Shown one piece after another: positions 10,988-19,595 of a DNA stretch of 64,000 nt. The stretch is from assembly GCF_000389965.1 (NCBI RefSeq), contig NC_021191.1, forward strand, positions 1-64,000, given 5' to 3'. The notes beneath the pieces are model-generated. The model was given only the letters and a program-made list of their open reading frames with translations. It searched no databases and was not told the origin of the DNA. Every line of letters starts with the position of its first letter. Within the stretch, counting starts at the first letter, position 1. This DNA is from Actinoplanes sp. N902-109. Lineage in GTDB: Bacteria; Actinomycetota; Actinomycetes; Mycobacteriales; Micromonosporaceae. Both the position numbers and the translations under genes were made by a program.

Positions 10988-13498
10988 GTGACGGATATCC
11001 CCGAGAACCCCGCCGAAGAGCCGCAGAACGCGACCGGCGGCGGTGTCGGCCAGCGGGTCGAGCCGGTCGGTCTCGAAGTCGAGATGCAGCGGTCGTACCT
11101 CGACTACGCCATGAGCGTCATCGTCGGGCGCGCGCTGCCCGACGTGCGTGACGGCCTCAAGCCGGTGCACCGCAAGATCCTTTACGCGATGTACGACTCG
11201 GGCTTCCGCCCGGACCGCGGGTACGTCAAGTGCGCCCGCGTCGTCGGCGACGTGATGGGCAACTACCACCCGCACGGCGACTCGTCGATCTACGACGCGC
11301 TGGTGCGCATGGGGCAGCCGTGGTCGTTGCGTTACCCGCTCATCGACGGCAACGGCAACTTCGGCTCGCCGGGCAACGACCCGCCGGCCGCCATGCGCTA
11401 CACCGAGTCGAAGCTCTCGCCCCTCGCCATGGAGATGCTGCGGGACATCGACGAGGACACCGTCGACATGCAGGACAACTACGACGGCCGGGCCAAGGAG
11501 CCCACCATCCTGCCGGCGCGGTTCCCCAACCTGCTGGTCAACGGCTCCGAGGGCATCGCCGTCGGCATGGCCACCAAGATCCCGCCGCACAACCTGCGCG
11601 AGATCGCCGGGGCCGTGCAGTGGTGCCTCGACAACCCGGACGTCGACGAGGCCACCACGCTCGACGCGCTGCTGGAGATCGTCAAGGGTCCCGACTTCCC
11701 GACCAAGGGCCTGATCGTCGGTCAGCAGGCGATTCAGGACGCCTACCGCACCGGGCGCGGCTCGATCCGGATGCGCGCGGTGGTCGAGGTCGAGGAGGAC
11801 AGCCGCGGCCGGCCCTGCCTCGTGGTCACCGAGCTGCCCTACCAGGTCAACCCGGACAACCTCGCCGAGCGCGTGGCCGAGCTGGTCAAGGAGGGCAAGC
11901 TCACCGGCATCGCCGACATCCGGGACGAGTCCTCCGGCCGTACGGGCATGCGGTTGATCCTGGTCCTGAAGCGCGACGCCGTCGCGAAGGTCGTGCTCAA
12001 CAACCTCTACAAGCACACCCAGCTGCAGGAGACGTTCGGCGCCAACATGCTGGCGCTGGTCGACGGTGTGCCGCGCACGCTCAACCTCGCGCAGTTCATC
12101 CGGTACTACGTCGAGCACCAGATCGAGGTCATCCGCCGGCGCACGGCCTACCGCCTGCGCAAGGCCGAGGAGCGCGCGCACATCCTGCGCGGTCTGGTCA
12201 AGGCACTCGACGCGCTCGACGAGGTCATCGCGTTGATCCGGCGCTCGCCCACGGTCGAGGACGCCCGGCAGGGCCTGATCCAGCTGCTCGACATCGACCA
12301 GGTGCAGTCCCAGGCGATCCTGGACATGCAGCTGCGCCGGCTCGCGGCCCTGGAGCGGCAGAAGATCATCGACGAGCTCGCCAGCATCGAGGTCGAGATC
12401 GCCGACCTCAAGGACATCCTCGCCAAGCCGGAGCGGCAGCGTGCGATCGTCTCCGAGGAGCTGGCCGAGATCGTCAACCGGTTCGGTGATGACCGGCTCA
12501 CCCAGATCATCCCGTTTGATGGTGAGGTCTCGATGGAGGACCTCATCGCCCGCGAGGACGTTGTGGTGACCATCACACGCACTGGTTACGCCAAGCGCAC
12601 GAAGGTCGATCTCTACCGGTCGCAGAAGCGTGGCGGCAAGGGCGTGAGCGGCGCAACCTTGCGTCAGGACGACATCGTCAGCCACTTCTTCGTCATCTCG
12701 ACGCACTCCTGGATCTTGTTCTTCACGAACAAAGGCCGGGTGTACCGGGCCAAGGCGTACGAGCTGCCGGAAGCGGCACGCACCGCAAAAGGCCAGCACG
12801 TCGCCAACCTGCTCGCCTTCCAGCCGGACGAGCACATCGCCCAGGTCATCCAGATCCCTCACTACGAGGTGGAGCCCTACCTTGTGCTCGCCACCAAGAA
12901 TGGGCTCGTGAAGAAGACCCGGCTCGCTGAATTTGACTCCAACCGCAGCGGTGGCATCATCGCCATCAACCTGCGGGAGGATGACGAATTGGTGGGCGCC
13001 GCGCTGGCCGCATCGGAGAACGACCTGCTCCTGGTCTCGAAGCACGCCCAGGCCATCCGGTTCAACGCGACCGACGAGGCGCTGCGACCCATGGGCCGGG
13101 CGACCTCCGGTGTCATCGGCATGCGCTTCAGCGGCGACGACGAGCTGCTCGCGATGGAGGTCGTGCGCGAGGGCCTCGACGTTTTGGTCGCCACCAATGG
13201 CGGGTATGCCAAGCGGACGCCGATCGAGGAGTATCCCGTGCAGGGACGGGGCGGCAAGGGCGTACTGACCGCCAAGATCACCGAGCGTCGTGGTGGCCTG
13301 GTCGGAGCGCTGGTGATCGACCCGGAGGATGAGCTGTTTGCCATCACCAGCAATGGTGGTGTCATCCGGACTCCCGTGAAGCCTGTACGGCGCACGCGGG
13401 ATCGGAACACAATGGGGGTCAAGCTGATGGACCTCCCAGAAGGTGTAACCATCGTGGCGCTTGCTCGCAATGCCGACGAGCCTGACGAACAGGACTAG
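10988..13498 (+). CDS. gyrA: DNA gyrase subunit A
   Basis: Breakage-reunion subunit of gyrase. The 836-residue protein has the winged-helix/tower region with catalytic Tyr138 (AAMRYTE) and a C-terminal beta-pinwheel with the GyrA box QKRGGKG near 546-552. In the quinolone-resistance region the residues equal to E. coli Ser83 and Asp87 are Ser99 and Asp103 (GDSSIYDALV), i.e. the susceptible state; many mycobacteria have Ala at the first position. The start is GTG 10988 behind AAGGG. The following DUF3566 gene begins 3 bases after the stop. Confidence 0.98.
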   Translation: MTDIPENPAEEPQNATGGGVGQRVEPVGLEVEMQRSYLDYAMSVIVGRALPDVRDGLKPVHRKILYAMYDSGFRPDRGYVKCARVVGDVMGNYHPHGDSSIYDALVRMGQPWSLRYPLIDGNGNFGSPGNDPPAAMRYTESKLSPLAMEMLRDIDEDTVDMQDNYDGRAKEPTILPARFPNLLVNGSEGIAVGMATKIPPHNLREIAGAVQWCLDNPDVDEATTLDALLEIVKGPDFPTKGLIVGQQAIQDAYRTGRGSIRMRAVVEVEEDSRGRPCLVVTELPYQVNPDNLAERVAELVKEGKLTGIADIRDESSGRTGMRLILVLKRDAVAKVVLNNLYKHTQLQETFGANMLALVDGVPRTLNLAQFIRYYVEHQIEVIRRRTAYRLRKAEERAHILRGLVKALDALDEVIALIRRSPTVEDARQGLIQLLDIDQVQSQAILDMQLRRLAALERQKIIDELASIEVEIADLKDILAKPERQRAIVSEELAEIVNRFGDDRLTQIIPFDGEVSMEDLIAREDVVVTITRTGYAKRTKVDLYRSQKRGGKGVSGATLRQDDIVSHFFVISTHSWILFFTNKGRVYRAKAYELPEAARTAKGQHVANLLAFQPDEHIAQVIQIPHYEVEPYLVLATKNGLVKKTRLAEFDSNRSGGIIAINLREDDELVGAALAASENDLLLVSKHAQAIRFNATDEALRPMGRATSGVIGMRFSGDDELLAMEVVREGLDVLVATNGGYAKRTPIEEYPVQGRGGKGVLTAKITERRGGLVGALVIDPEDELFAITSNGGVIRTPVKPVRRTRDRNTMGVKLMDLPEGVTIVALARNADEPDEQD

Positions 13499-13501
13499 TT
13501 G

Positions 13502-14371
13502 ATGCCGGAGACACAGGCGAAGTCGGGGGCGGGGGCTTCGGCCACTCCCGTCGATGAGGAGCCGAAGAAGGACGGCGCCGCATCGAACGGGCGCGAGGCC
13601 GCTGGCCGCGCGTCGGTCCCCGCGGATGCCCCGTCCCCGCCGAAGTTCACCCGCGCCCCGGGCATGGCCCCGCCGCCGGGTGAACCCGCCGCCGACAACG
13701 AGAGCCCGGCCGATGGCAAACGGCCGGGCGGTCCCTCGGTTGCGAAGGGGTCTGCCACTGTGCCGATCGTCACCAAGGGCAAGAGCGGTGGCACCGGGGC
13801 CCAGGGGGCGCCGGTCGGACGCACCGTGACGCCGCCCCCGGCCAACCCCGTAACGGCCCCGCAGCGGCCCGCCGACGGCGCCAAGCGCCCCGGTGCGGCC
13901 GGCGCTGCCGGTGCCGCCGCGGTGGGTGCGGCCCGGGTCTCGGAGACCGTGCGCTCGGCCCGCTCGACAGTCTCGTCGGCAGCTGCCCGCGGCCCCCGGC
14001 GAGCCCGGTTGAACCTCAAGCGGATCGACCCCTGGTCCGTGATGAAGTTCGCCTTCGCCGTCTCCGTGGTCCTGTTCATCGTCGTGGTCGTGGCCACCGC
14101 GGTGCTCTACCTCGCGCTCGACGCCATGGGCGTGTGGGGCGAGGTGAACAACAGCCTGCAGTCCCTGGTGAACGCCAGCGGCGGCACCGACGCGGCCGAC
14201 ACCAGCAGTGGCTTCCGCATCACCGCCTGGGGCGTCATCGGCACGTCGATGCTCATCGGCGCGGTCAACGTGGTCCTCTTCACCGCGCTGGCCACCCTGG
14301 GCGCCTTCATCTACAACGTCTGCGCCGACCTGGTCGGCGGCGTCGAACTGACGCTCGCGGAACGCGACTGA
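13502..14371 (+). CDS. DUF3566 membrane protein
   Basis: A 289-residue protein with a Pro/Ala/Gly-rich, probably disordered cytoplasmic N-terminus (about 1-165) and a C-terminal DUF3566 domain: RIDPWSVMKFAF, one membrane segment, an extracytoplasmic loop, and a second membrane segment near 250-275. This family always lies just after gyrA in actinobacteria (Rv0007 position in M. tuberculosis). Its function is not established. ATG 13502 is preceded by an in-frame TTG directly adjacent, so the start is uncertain by one codon. Confidence 0.93.
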   Translation: MPETQAKSGAGASATPVDEEPKKDGAASNGREAAGRASVPADAPSPPKFTRAPGMAPPPGEPAADNESPADGKRPGGPSVAKGSATVPIVTKGKSGGTGAQGAPVGRTVTPPPANPVTAPQRPADGAKRPGAAGAAGAAAVGAARVSETVRSARSTVSSAAARGPRRARLNLKRIDPWSVMKFAFAVSVVLFIVVVVATAVLYLALDAMGVWGEVNNSLQSLVNASGGTDAADTSSGFRITAWGVIGTSMLIGAVNVVLFTALATLGAFIYNVCADLVGGVELTLAERD

Positions 14372-14422
14372 CCCGCAGTCCGGAGTGCGGTCGCCGTCAC
14401 AGCCCGGCGGCCGCCCCCCGAT

Positions 14423-14452
14423 TTGAGCGCCGCGATCGCCGTGGGGTAACCT
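14423..14452 (+). promoter_or_regulatory. Candidate promoter of tRNA-Ile
   Basis: TTGAGC (14423-14428), 18-base spacer, TAACCT (14447-14452), 16 bases before the tRNA. It fits a housekeeping sigma-type promoter. Inference from sequence only. Confidence 0.4.
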
Positions 14453-14468
14453 TCGGTGTCGCTGTCGC

Positions 14469-14545
14469 GGGGCTATAGCTCAGTCGGTTAGAGCGCAGAG
14501 CTGATAACTCTGAGGTCGCTGGTTCGATTCCAGCTAGCCCCACCA
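14469..14545 (+). tRNA. tRNA-Ile (GAT anticodon)
   Basis: Complete cloverleaf: acceptor GGGGCTA/TAGCCCC, D-arm AGCTCAGTCGGTTAGAGC, anticodon loop CTGATAA with GAT at 14503-14505, and T-arm GGTTCGATTCC. The CCA end is encoded (14543-14545). Its place after gyrA and the DUF3566 gene is conserved in actinobacteria. Confidence 0.98.
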
Positions 14546-14579
14546 CGCAGTCCTCCATCGCTTACTCAAGGGGACCGGC

Positions 14580-14708
14580 ATGTTCAAGAAGCTCCTGATC
14601 GTCGCCGGCCTCGTCGGTGCCACGGCCCTGGTCGTCAAGAAGGTCAAGGCCTCCAGCGACGAGCGCGCCCTGTGGCACGAAGCCACCACCGCGCCCGACC
14701 TGCGCTGA
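14580..14708 (+). CDS. DLW-39 family small protein
   Basis: A 42-residue protein (MFKKLLIVAGLVGATALV start, ALWHEAT near the C-terminus) with one N-terminal hydrophobic segment followed by a short charged tail. This small family is regularly found between the two tRNA genes after gyrA in actinomycetes and takes its name from a D-L-W motif; here that motif reads ALW. AAGGGGA precedes the ATG. The function is unknown. Confidence 0.85.
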   Translation: MFKKLLIVAGLVGATALVVKKVKASSDERALWHEATTAPDLR

Positions 14709-14721
14709 GCCCGACCCCCAC

Positions 14722-14794
14722 GGGGCCCTAGCTCAACTGGCAGAGCACCGCCTTTGCAAGGCGGGGGTTAGGGGTTCAAGTCCCCTGGGCTCCA
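14722..14794 (+). tRNA. tRNA-Ala (TGC anticodon)
   Basis: Cloverleaf with acceptor GGGGCCC/GGGCTCC (one G-U pair), anticodon loop TTTGCAA with TGC at 14755-14757, T-arm GGTTCAAGTCC, discriminator A at 14794. CCA is not encoded, unlike the neighbouring tRNA-Ile. Confidence 0.98.
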
Positions 14795-14803
14795 CGAGAC
14801 CCT

Positions 14804-14844
14804 GAGACCCCTCTGCCCGCGGAAAGCGCGGGCTGGGGGGTCTC
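14804..14844 (+). terminator. Hairpin after tRNA-Ala
   Basis: GAGACCCC (14804-14811) pairs with GGGGTCTC (14837-14844), and an inner GCCCGCG...CGCGGGC with GGAAAG-type loop extends the stem. There is no long T run, which is common for actinobacterial terminators. It is the first half of a module that recurs in inverted form next to tRNA-Leu. Confidence 0.65.
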
Positions 14845-14898
14845 GTCATGTCTGCTCCGGGGGCCGAGCCCCCGGACGCCCCGCGGTGCGGTGGGCGC
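14810..14898 (+). repeat. tRNA-linked inverted module, copy A
   Basis: About 89 bases: a CCGCGGAAAGCGCGG hairpin, a GTCTCGTCAT link and the palindrome CCGGGGGCCGAGCCCCCGG, then GCCCCGCG and GTGGGCGC. The reverse complement of 46680-46769 follows the same order with only scattered differences. Both copies lie directly downstream of a tRNA gene. Confidence 0.85.
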
Positions 14899-15274
14899 TC
14901 GGGTGCGTGGGTCGCGGTGGGGGGTGGGGCGGATTCGCTTCGCTTTCCGCGGGTGGGCTGGGGGCTTGGCGTTTGGCCTGGTTACGGATTGCGGGCCTCG
15001 GCCTTCGGTGCGGCTCTCGTGCTGTGCCTGGTTTGCTTGCCTACTTTGTCGAGCCTGGCTCTCCGGCCTGATTTGGCTTCCCGGCCTGGTCTGGCTTTCG
15101 GACTGGTCTGGCTTCCCGGCCTTGATGGGGTTTCGCGGTCTGGGCCCGGTTCTCGGTTCTGGCTTCCGGGCCATGGTTTCCGGTCGTGCCGGGGTTTCTG
15201 AGTCTCGTTCTGGCTGCCCGGTTCTGGGCTCGGCTCTGGTTCTGGGTTCGGCTCCGGTTTTGGGCCTGGCTCCA
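14899..15274. repeat. Degenerate GGCTCTGGTTCT-type repeat tract
   Basis: No gene. The second half (about 15000-15274) is built from imperfect repeats such as CTGGCTTCCCGGCCTGG and GGTTCTGGGCTCGGCTC. The same motif resumes immediately right of the IS element (AGTTCTGGGCTCGGCTCCGG at 16156), so the element landed within the tract. Confidence 0.6.
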
Positions 15275-16154
15275 GGGAGTGTTTGGAAAGTCATCGGAGC
15301 CACTTGTCGATCGCGGCGATGCGGACGGCGAGCTCGTCGTAGCGAGTGGCGACGGCTCGGTGCCGCTTGAGTCGATTGATGCCGCATTCCACAGCGTGGT
15401 GCTGCTTGGAGGTCTCGGGGTCGAAGGCGGGTGGTCGGCCGCCCGCCGAACCACGCCGTAGCCGGTGACCGGCCTGATCCGAGGCTCGCTGACAGCCGCC
15501 CGGATACCACGCCGGCGCAGTTCAGCCCGTTTACCGCAACAGCTGCAGGCCTTGCAGCCAGGACCCGATCCGGTCGGTCCTGGCCCGCCCAGGCCCGCGT
15601 CGCGGCACCGGATACCGGCCTGGACCGCGGTGAACTGCGCACTGTCACCAGCCTGCCCGGCAGTGACCAGCATCGACAGCGGACGCTGGCCTTGCTCACA
15701 GGCCAGATGCGGTGTCGTGCCCAGCCCACCGCGTGACCGGCCGAGGGCGTGGTCGTTGGGCTCGGTGTCCGCTCCACCGGGCGGATGTTTCTGATCTTCC
15801 CCCTTTTGCGGGCTCCGGCGGCATGCTGATGAGCCCGGCAGACGGTGGAAGTGACCGACACGTCCCAGGTGATGATCTTCTCGGCGTCGGCCGCCGCCTG
15901 CAGCCGAGTCAGGATTTCGGCCCACACGCCGTCGCGCGCCACTGCCGCAACAATCCATACGCCGTTTCCCAAGGCCCATACCGCTCGGGCACGTCACGCC
16001 ACGGCGATCCGGTGCGCACCCACCACCGGATCGCGTTGATCACCGTGCACCGGTCCCGGGGCGGGCGTCCCATTTGCACCTCGGGCAGCACAGCCTCGAG
16101 TCGGGCCCCTTGATCGTTCGTCAGGTCACCGCGCCACGCATTCCGAACACTCCC
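15275..16154 (-). mobile_element. Degraded IS5-family insertion sequence (880 bp)
   Basis: The ends carry matching terminal inverted repeats: GGGAGTGTTTGGAA at the left and, read inward from the right, GGGAGTGTTCGGAA. Between them the minus strand encodes a broken IS5-family (IS427/IS1647-like) transposase. Both ends are intact but no clear target duplication is visible. It is inserted in a degenerate repeat tract between tRNA-Ala and the DUF4279 gene. Confidence 0.85.
15291..16130 (-). pseudogene. IS5-family transposase, frameshifted
   Basis: Translated segments in different frames line up with a single transposase: WRGDLTNDQGARLEAVLP, then GRPPRDRCTVINAIRWW and SPWRDVPERYGPWE; after a shift near 15935, RDGVWAEILTRLQ and STVCRAHQHAAGAR; after a shift near 15790, DHALGRSRGGL and LACEQGQRPLS; finally HAVECGINRLKRHRAV and AIDKWLR to the stop at 15291. 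The shift at AAAAGGGGG near 15790 lies where related elements use programmed frameshifting. The others, and the lost residues around the middle DDE Asp, look like decay. Confidence 0.85.
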
Positions 16155-16481
16155 TAGTTCTGGGCTCGGCTCCGGTTGTGGGTTGCCTACGCGGGTTCGG
16201 TCGTCGAACCGGTTTGGGTTCCGAGCGCTGTTTGGGCTTTACGCACAGGCAGCGCGGCGCGGGCATTCGATATGGCGTGCGGGATTCCGTCGGTCGCTAG
16301 CCCTGTCGCGGGTTCGGCGGCGGCGCGGGTGGGGCCTGGCTGTCTTTCTTGCCTCGCCCTGGGTGCGAACAGAGCCGTTCACACCAGCATGTTCGGCGCC
16401 GCCGGCACGGCTCGCTGCGTCGGTCGGGTTTCGCGTTGCGGGCTTGTTCCCTCTGCGTCTTTCCGGGCGAGTGCGGCGGGA
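16155..16481. other. Spacer between IS element and DUF4279 gene
   Basis: About 330 bases of GC-rich sequence that begin with the resumed GGCTCGG-type repeat. Open frames cross it on both strands without family likeness. I see no gene or clear signal. Confidence 0.5.
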
Positions 16482-16955
16482 TCATCCGTCGCAGGGGTGG
16501 GCGGTGACGTACTGGTCGTGGTGGAGGGAGAGGTCGAGGGCGGCCAGACGGTGGAGGGTTTCGGCGGTGTAGGTGATCGCGGGGGTGGTGATGAGGATGT
16601 CGCCGTCGGGGGTGAGGCCGGCTTCGGTGGTGATGACGACCATGATTCCGGCTTGCAGGTCCAGGAGGTGGCGCGCGGTTGCCAGGGCGGCGGCGTGGGG
16701 TTCGAGGATTGTCAGCAGGGCTGTGACGACCTCCTCGGTGTCGTGGGTTCGGCGTTCGGGGAGTTCGTAGGTCCAGTCGCTGAAGCGGTGACCATGATCG
16801 TGCCGGCGCCATGAGGTGGTCGGGGTGAGGCCGGTCAGGGCGGTGACCTGGGCCGGGTCGAAAGCGATCCGGTCGAGGTCGGCGGGGCTGTACGGTGGGC
16901 CGGCGGCCCGATGCTCGCTGGTCACGTACAGGTAGGCCCGTTGCAGGCAGGTCAT
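16482..16955 (-). CDS. DUF4279 domain protein
   Basis: A 157-residue protein from MTCLQRAYLYV. It shows the DUF4279 pattern: an N-terminal strand, then AQVTALTGLTPTTSWRR, a W...YELPERR strand, a helix ILEPHAAAL, and a C-terminal TAETLHRLAALDLSL. These are small alpha/beta proteins of unknown function, often scattered and sometimes linked to immunity-type loci. The frame continues upstream to 17570, but that part overlaps the divergent acetyltransferase gene and looks noncoding. The two starts are 27 bases apart. Confidence 0.75.
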   Translation of the reverse strand: MTCLQRAYLYVTSEHRAAGPPYSPADLDRIAFDPAQVTALTGLTPTTSWRRHDHGHRFSDWTYELPERRTHDTEEVVTALLTILEPHAAALATARHLLDLQAGIMVVITTEAGLTPDGDILITTPAITYTAETLHRLAALDLSLHHDQYVTAHPCDG

Positions 16956-16982
16956 GGCGATCGAAGGTAGAGCGGCGGAGCG

Positions 16983-17525
16983 GTGTTGGCGATCGAATTG
17001 GGTGACGGCGGCGTGCTGCGGCCGTTGGAGCCATGGCAGGCCGAGGAGTTCCTGGCGCACATGGATCGGGCGCGGGAGACCGTTGATCCGTGGATTCCGT
17101 GGGCCTCGCTGAGCCATGATCTGGAGTCGGCGCGGGCGACTTTGCAGCGGTACGCCGACAAGGCTGCCGCCGACTCGGGCCGGCTGTACGGCATCTGGCT
17201 CGACGGGGTGCTGGTGGGCGGCACGATGTTCGTCTCGTTCGATGCTGCCTGGGGCAACTGCGAGGTCGGGTGCTGGCTCGAGCCTGCTGCGACCGGCAAG
17301 GGGCTGATGACGCGGGCGGTTCGGGTGCTGCTGCGGTGGGCCTTCGAGGAGCGGGGGATGCAGCGGGTCGAGTGGCAATGCCGGCCCGACAACACGGCCA
17401 GCAGCGGGGTCGCGCGGCGGGTGGGGATGACGCTCGACGGTGTGCTGCGCGCCAACTTCCCTTATCGCGGGGTGCGGCACGACAGCGAGATCTGGTCGAT
17501 TCTCGCCACCGAATGGCGTCCCTGA
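16983..17525 (+). CDS. GNAT N-acetyltransferase, RimJ/RimL type
   Basis: A 180-residue acetyl-CoA-dependent N-acetyltransferase. The fold markers are an N-terminal LRPLEPWQAEEFLAHM, a central strand GIWLDGVLVGG, CEVGCWLEPAATGKGLMTRA (the acetyl-CoA loop, variant of Q/RxxGxG/A), and RVEWQCRPDNTASSGVARRVGM. The substrate, ribosomal protein or small molecule, cannot be told. The start is GTG 16983. It is divergent from the DUF4279 gene. Confidence 0.88.
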   Translation: MLAIELGDGGVLRPLEPWQAEEFLAHMDRARETVDPWIPWASLSHDLESARATLQRYADKAAADSGRLYGIWLDGVLVGGTMFVSFDAAWGNCEVGCWLEPAATGKGLMTRAVRVLLRWAFEERGMQRVEWQCRPDNTASSGVARRVGMTLDGVLRANFPYRGVRHDSEIWSILATEWRP

Positions 17526-17619
17526 AAGTCCCGGACAACGCTTGGCGTGACTTGCCGCTGAAAGAGGCATCGGCCGTTCGGTTGTTGCGAGCCGGGCTTT
17601 GCGGGGTCAATATCCACCT

Positions 17620-18162
17620 GTGACGATGCGTTCCCGGAGCTGGCTGACCACGGGGGAGACCGCGGTTCTGCTGCGGTCGTCGCGGGCCCGGGTGGCGGAT
17701 CTCTGCCTGCGTGGGTTGCTTCCGTACGTAACAGTGGCCGGCCAGCGACGGATGCGCCGCTGTGACGTCGAGGCGTTGCTCCAGCCCGCGATGACCCGCG
17801 ACCAGTTGCGGGTGTTGTGGCTGCACCGGGCGGTGGCCGGCCGCCTGGTCAACGATCCGCGGGCGGTCATGGCCGCCGCGGCGATCAACCTGCGGCGGCT
17901 GCGTCGGATGCACCCCGAGGGCCGGGCCTGGGAGTGGCTGGACCGATGGGACGCCGTGCTGGAGCAGGGTGTCGAGGCGGTGCTGGACGTTCTGACCTCG
18001 TCGGCCCGGTTTGCCGTCGAGCTGCGGGCTACCTCCCCGTTTGCCGGCATCCTGTCCGAATCGGAGCGTCGGCGGGTGCTCGGCGCATTTGTGGAGAGTC
18101 GGCACGATCACGCCCGTCTGCTCCGGCCTGAGCTGGTCGAGACGGTCTTCAAGGGGCTCTGA
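17620..18162 (+). CDS. Helix-turn-helix protein, excisionase/MerR-like
   Basis: About 180 residues. The N-terminal part LTTGETAVLLRSSRARVADLC...GLLPYVTVAGQRRMRRCDVEALL is an excisionase/MerR-like winged helix that would bind DNA; the rest is helical with no motif I know. There is no tyrosine recombinase nearby, so a role in excision has no support. The start is uncertain (GTG 17620 or ATG 17626). Confidence 0.7.
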   Translation: MTMRSRSWLTTGETAVLLRSSRARVADLCLRGLLPYVTVAGQRRMRRCDVEALLQPAMTRDQLRVLWLHRAVAGRLVNDPRAVMAAAAINLRRLRRMHPEGRAWEWLDRWDAVLEQGVEAVLDVLTSSARFAVELRATSPFAGILSESERRRVLGAFVESRHDHARLLRPELVETVFKGL

Positions 18163-18243
18163 GAGCGAGTCGTCGATCACAAAGAGGGACTGGCGAAGGC
18201 TGACGGGTGGATATTTAGCTGTACTAACCAGTCTGGAGGTGCG

Positions 18244-19530
18244 ATGTCCATGTCCACCGCGTCCAAGCTGCTCAGCCTGCTCGAAGAACTGTTGCAGGCG
18301 CCGGTGCCCGTACGGCTGCGAGCCTGGGACGGCTCCGAGGCCGGCCCGTCCGAGGCGCCCGTGCTGATCGTCCGTAACCGGCGGGCCCTGCGCCGGCTGA
18401 TGTGGCACCCGGACGAACTCGGCCTCGCCCGCGCGTACGTCTCCGGTGATCTCGACGTCGAGGGTGACCTCTACGACGCGCTGCGCCGGTTGGCGTCCTT
18501 GATCTGGGGCGCCGAGCCCCGGTCGCGGGCGTTGCCCAAGGCGGGGGTCGTGGCGGAGCTGGTGCGGCTGGGCGTCGCCGGCCCGCAGCCCAAGCCGCCT
18601 GCCGAGGAGATCGCGATGCAGGGCACCCGGCACAGCAAGCGCCGGGACCGGCAGGCAATCAGCCATCACTACGACGTAGGCAACGACTTCTACCGGATCG
18701 TGCTGGGCGAGAGCATGGTCTACTCCTGCGCCTACTGGACCGGCGCAGGTGACGAATACGACCTTGCCGACGCTCAGCGGGACAAGCTCGACCTGATCTG
18801 CCGCAAGCTGGAGCTCAAGCCGGGGATGCGGTTGCTCGACGTGGGCTGCGGGTGGGGCAGTCTCGCGCTGCACGCGGCCCAGGAGTACGGCGTCGATGTG
18901 GTCGGCATCACGCTCTCCACCGAGCAGGCCGAGTTCGCGCGCAAGCAGATCGCCGACGCCGGGCTCACCGCGCACGTCGAGATCCGGGTGCAGGACTACC
19001 GGGACGTCGAGGACGGGCCGTTCGACGCCATCTCCAGCGTCGGGATGGCTGAGCACGTCGGGACCGAGCCGTACGCCGACTACGCGGCCATCCTGTTCCG
19101 CCTGCTCAAGGCGGGTGGCCGGCTTCTCAACCACCAGATCGCCGCGCTGCACCCGATCGAGCTGCCGGCCGGTGCCCGTAAGCAGCGCACGTTCATCGAC
19201 GCCTACGTCTTCCCCGACGGCGAGCTGGCACCGATCGGCAGCACGGTGTCACTGCTGGAGAGCGCCGGTTTCGAGGTACGCGATCTGCAGGCGCTGCGCG
19301 AGCACTACGCCCGCACCCTGCGCGCCTGGGTCGCCAACCTGGAAGCCGGCTGGTCCACCGCGGTGCGGTTGACCAGCCCGGGGCGCGCCCGGGTGTGGCG
19401 CCTCTACATGGCGGCCTCGGCGATTGCGTTCGAGCAGGGCAGCATCGGCGTCAACCAGGTGCTTTGCGTGAAAGCGCACCGCGACGGCATCAGCGACATG
19501 GCTGCCACCAGGGAGAAGTGGCTGGCGTGA
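18244..19530 (+). CDS. cfa: Cyclopropane-fatty-acyl-phospholipid synthase
   Basis: Methylates a double bond of membrane phospholipid acyl chains with S-adenosylmethionine to form a cyclopropane (or related methyl-branched) chain. The 428-residue protein has an N-terminal lipid-binding domain and a C-terminal methyltransferase: HHYDVGNDFY (131-140 region), YSCAYW, the SAM site LLDVGCGWGSLALHAA, GITLSTEQAEFA, DYRDVEDGPFDAISSVGMAEHVG and GGRLLNHQIA. The full domain set indicates true Cfa type rather than a short MMA-type enzyme. GGAGGTG precedes the ATG. Confidence 0.92.
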   Translation: MSMSTASKLLSLLEELLQAPVPVRLRAWDGSEAGPSEAPVLIVRNRRALRRLMWHPDELGLARAYVSGDLDVEGDLYDALRRLASLIWGAEPRSRALPKAGVVAELVRLGVAGPQPKPPAEEIAMQGTRHSKRRDRQAISHHYDVGNDFYRIVLGESMVYSCAYWTGAGDEYDLADAQRDKLDLICRKLELKPGMRLLDVGCGWGSLALHAAQEYGVDVVGITLSTEQAEFARKQIADAGLTAHVEIRVQDYRDVEDGPFDAISSVGMAEHVGTEPYADYAAILFRLLKAGGRLLNHQIAALHPIELPAGARKQRTFIDAYVFPDGELAPIGSTVSLLESAGFEVRDLQALREHYARTLRAWVANLEAGWSTAVRLTSPGRARVWRLYMAASAIAFEQGSIGVNQVLCVKAHRDGISDMAATREKWLA

Positions 19531-19595
19531 AGTCTTCGCGTCTGCGTACCCGTTCCGTTACGCACAGGCCCGCTCGGCGTGAGTAATGTTCACTC

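Noticed and set aside
14810..14898. Attachment site for an integrated element at tRNA-Ala
   Set aside because: The copy at 46.7 kb is inverted, not direct, and no integrase is present, so classic site-specific integration does not fit.
14776..15972. 398-residue minus-strand protein over the IS element
   Set aside because: Only a middle segment matches an IS5 transposase; the rest is repeat tract read in frame. Treated as pseudogene pieces instead.
17620..18162. Prophage or integrative-element excisionase
   Set aside because: The helix-turn-helix resembles excisionases, but there is no integrase, attachment-site pair or phage gene nearby.
16297..19152. 951-residue minus-strand open frame
   Set aside because: Crosses the DUF4279, GNAT, HTH and cfa genes in an antisense frame; no motif and no ribosome-binding site.
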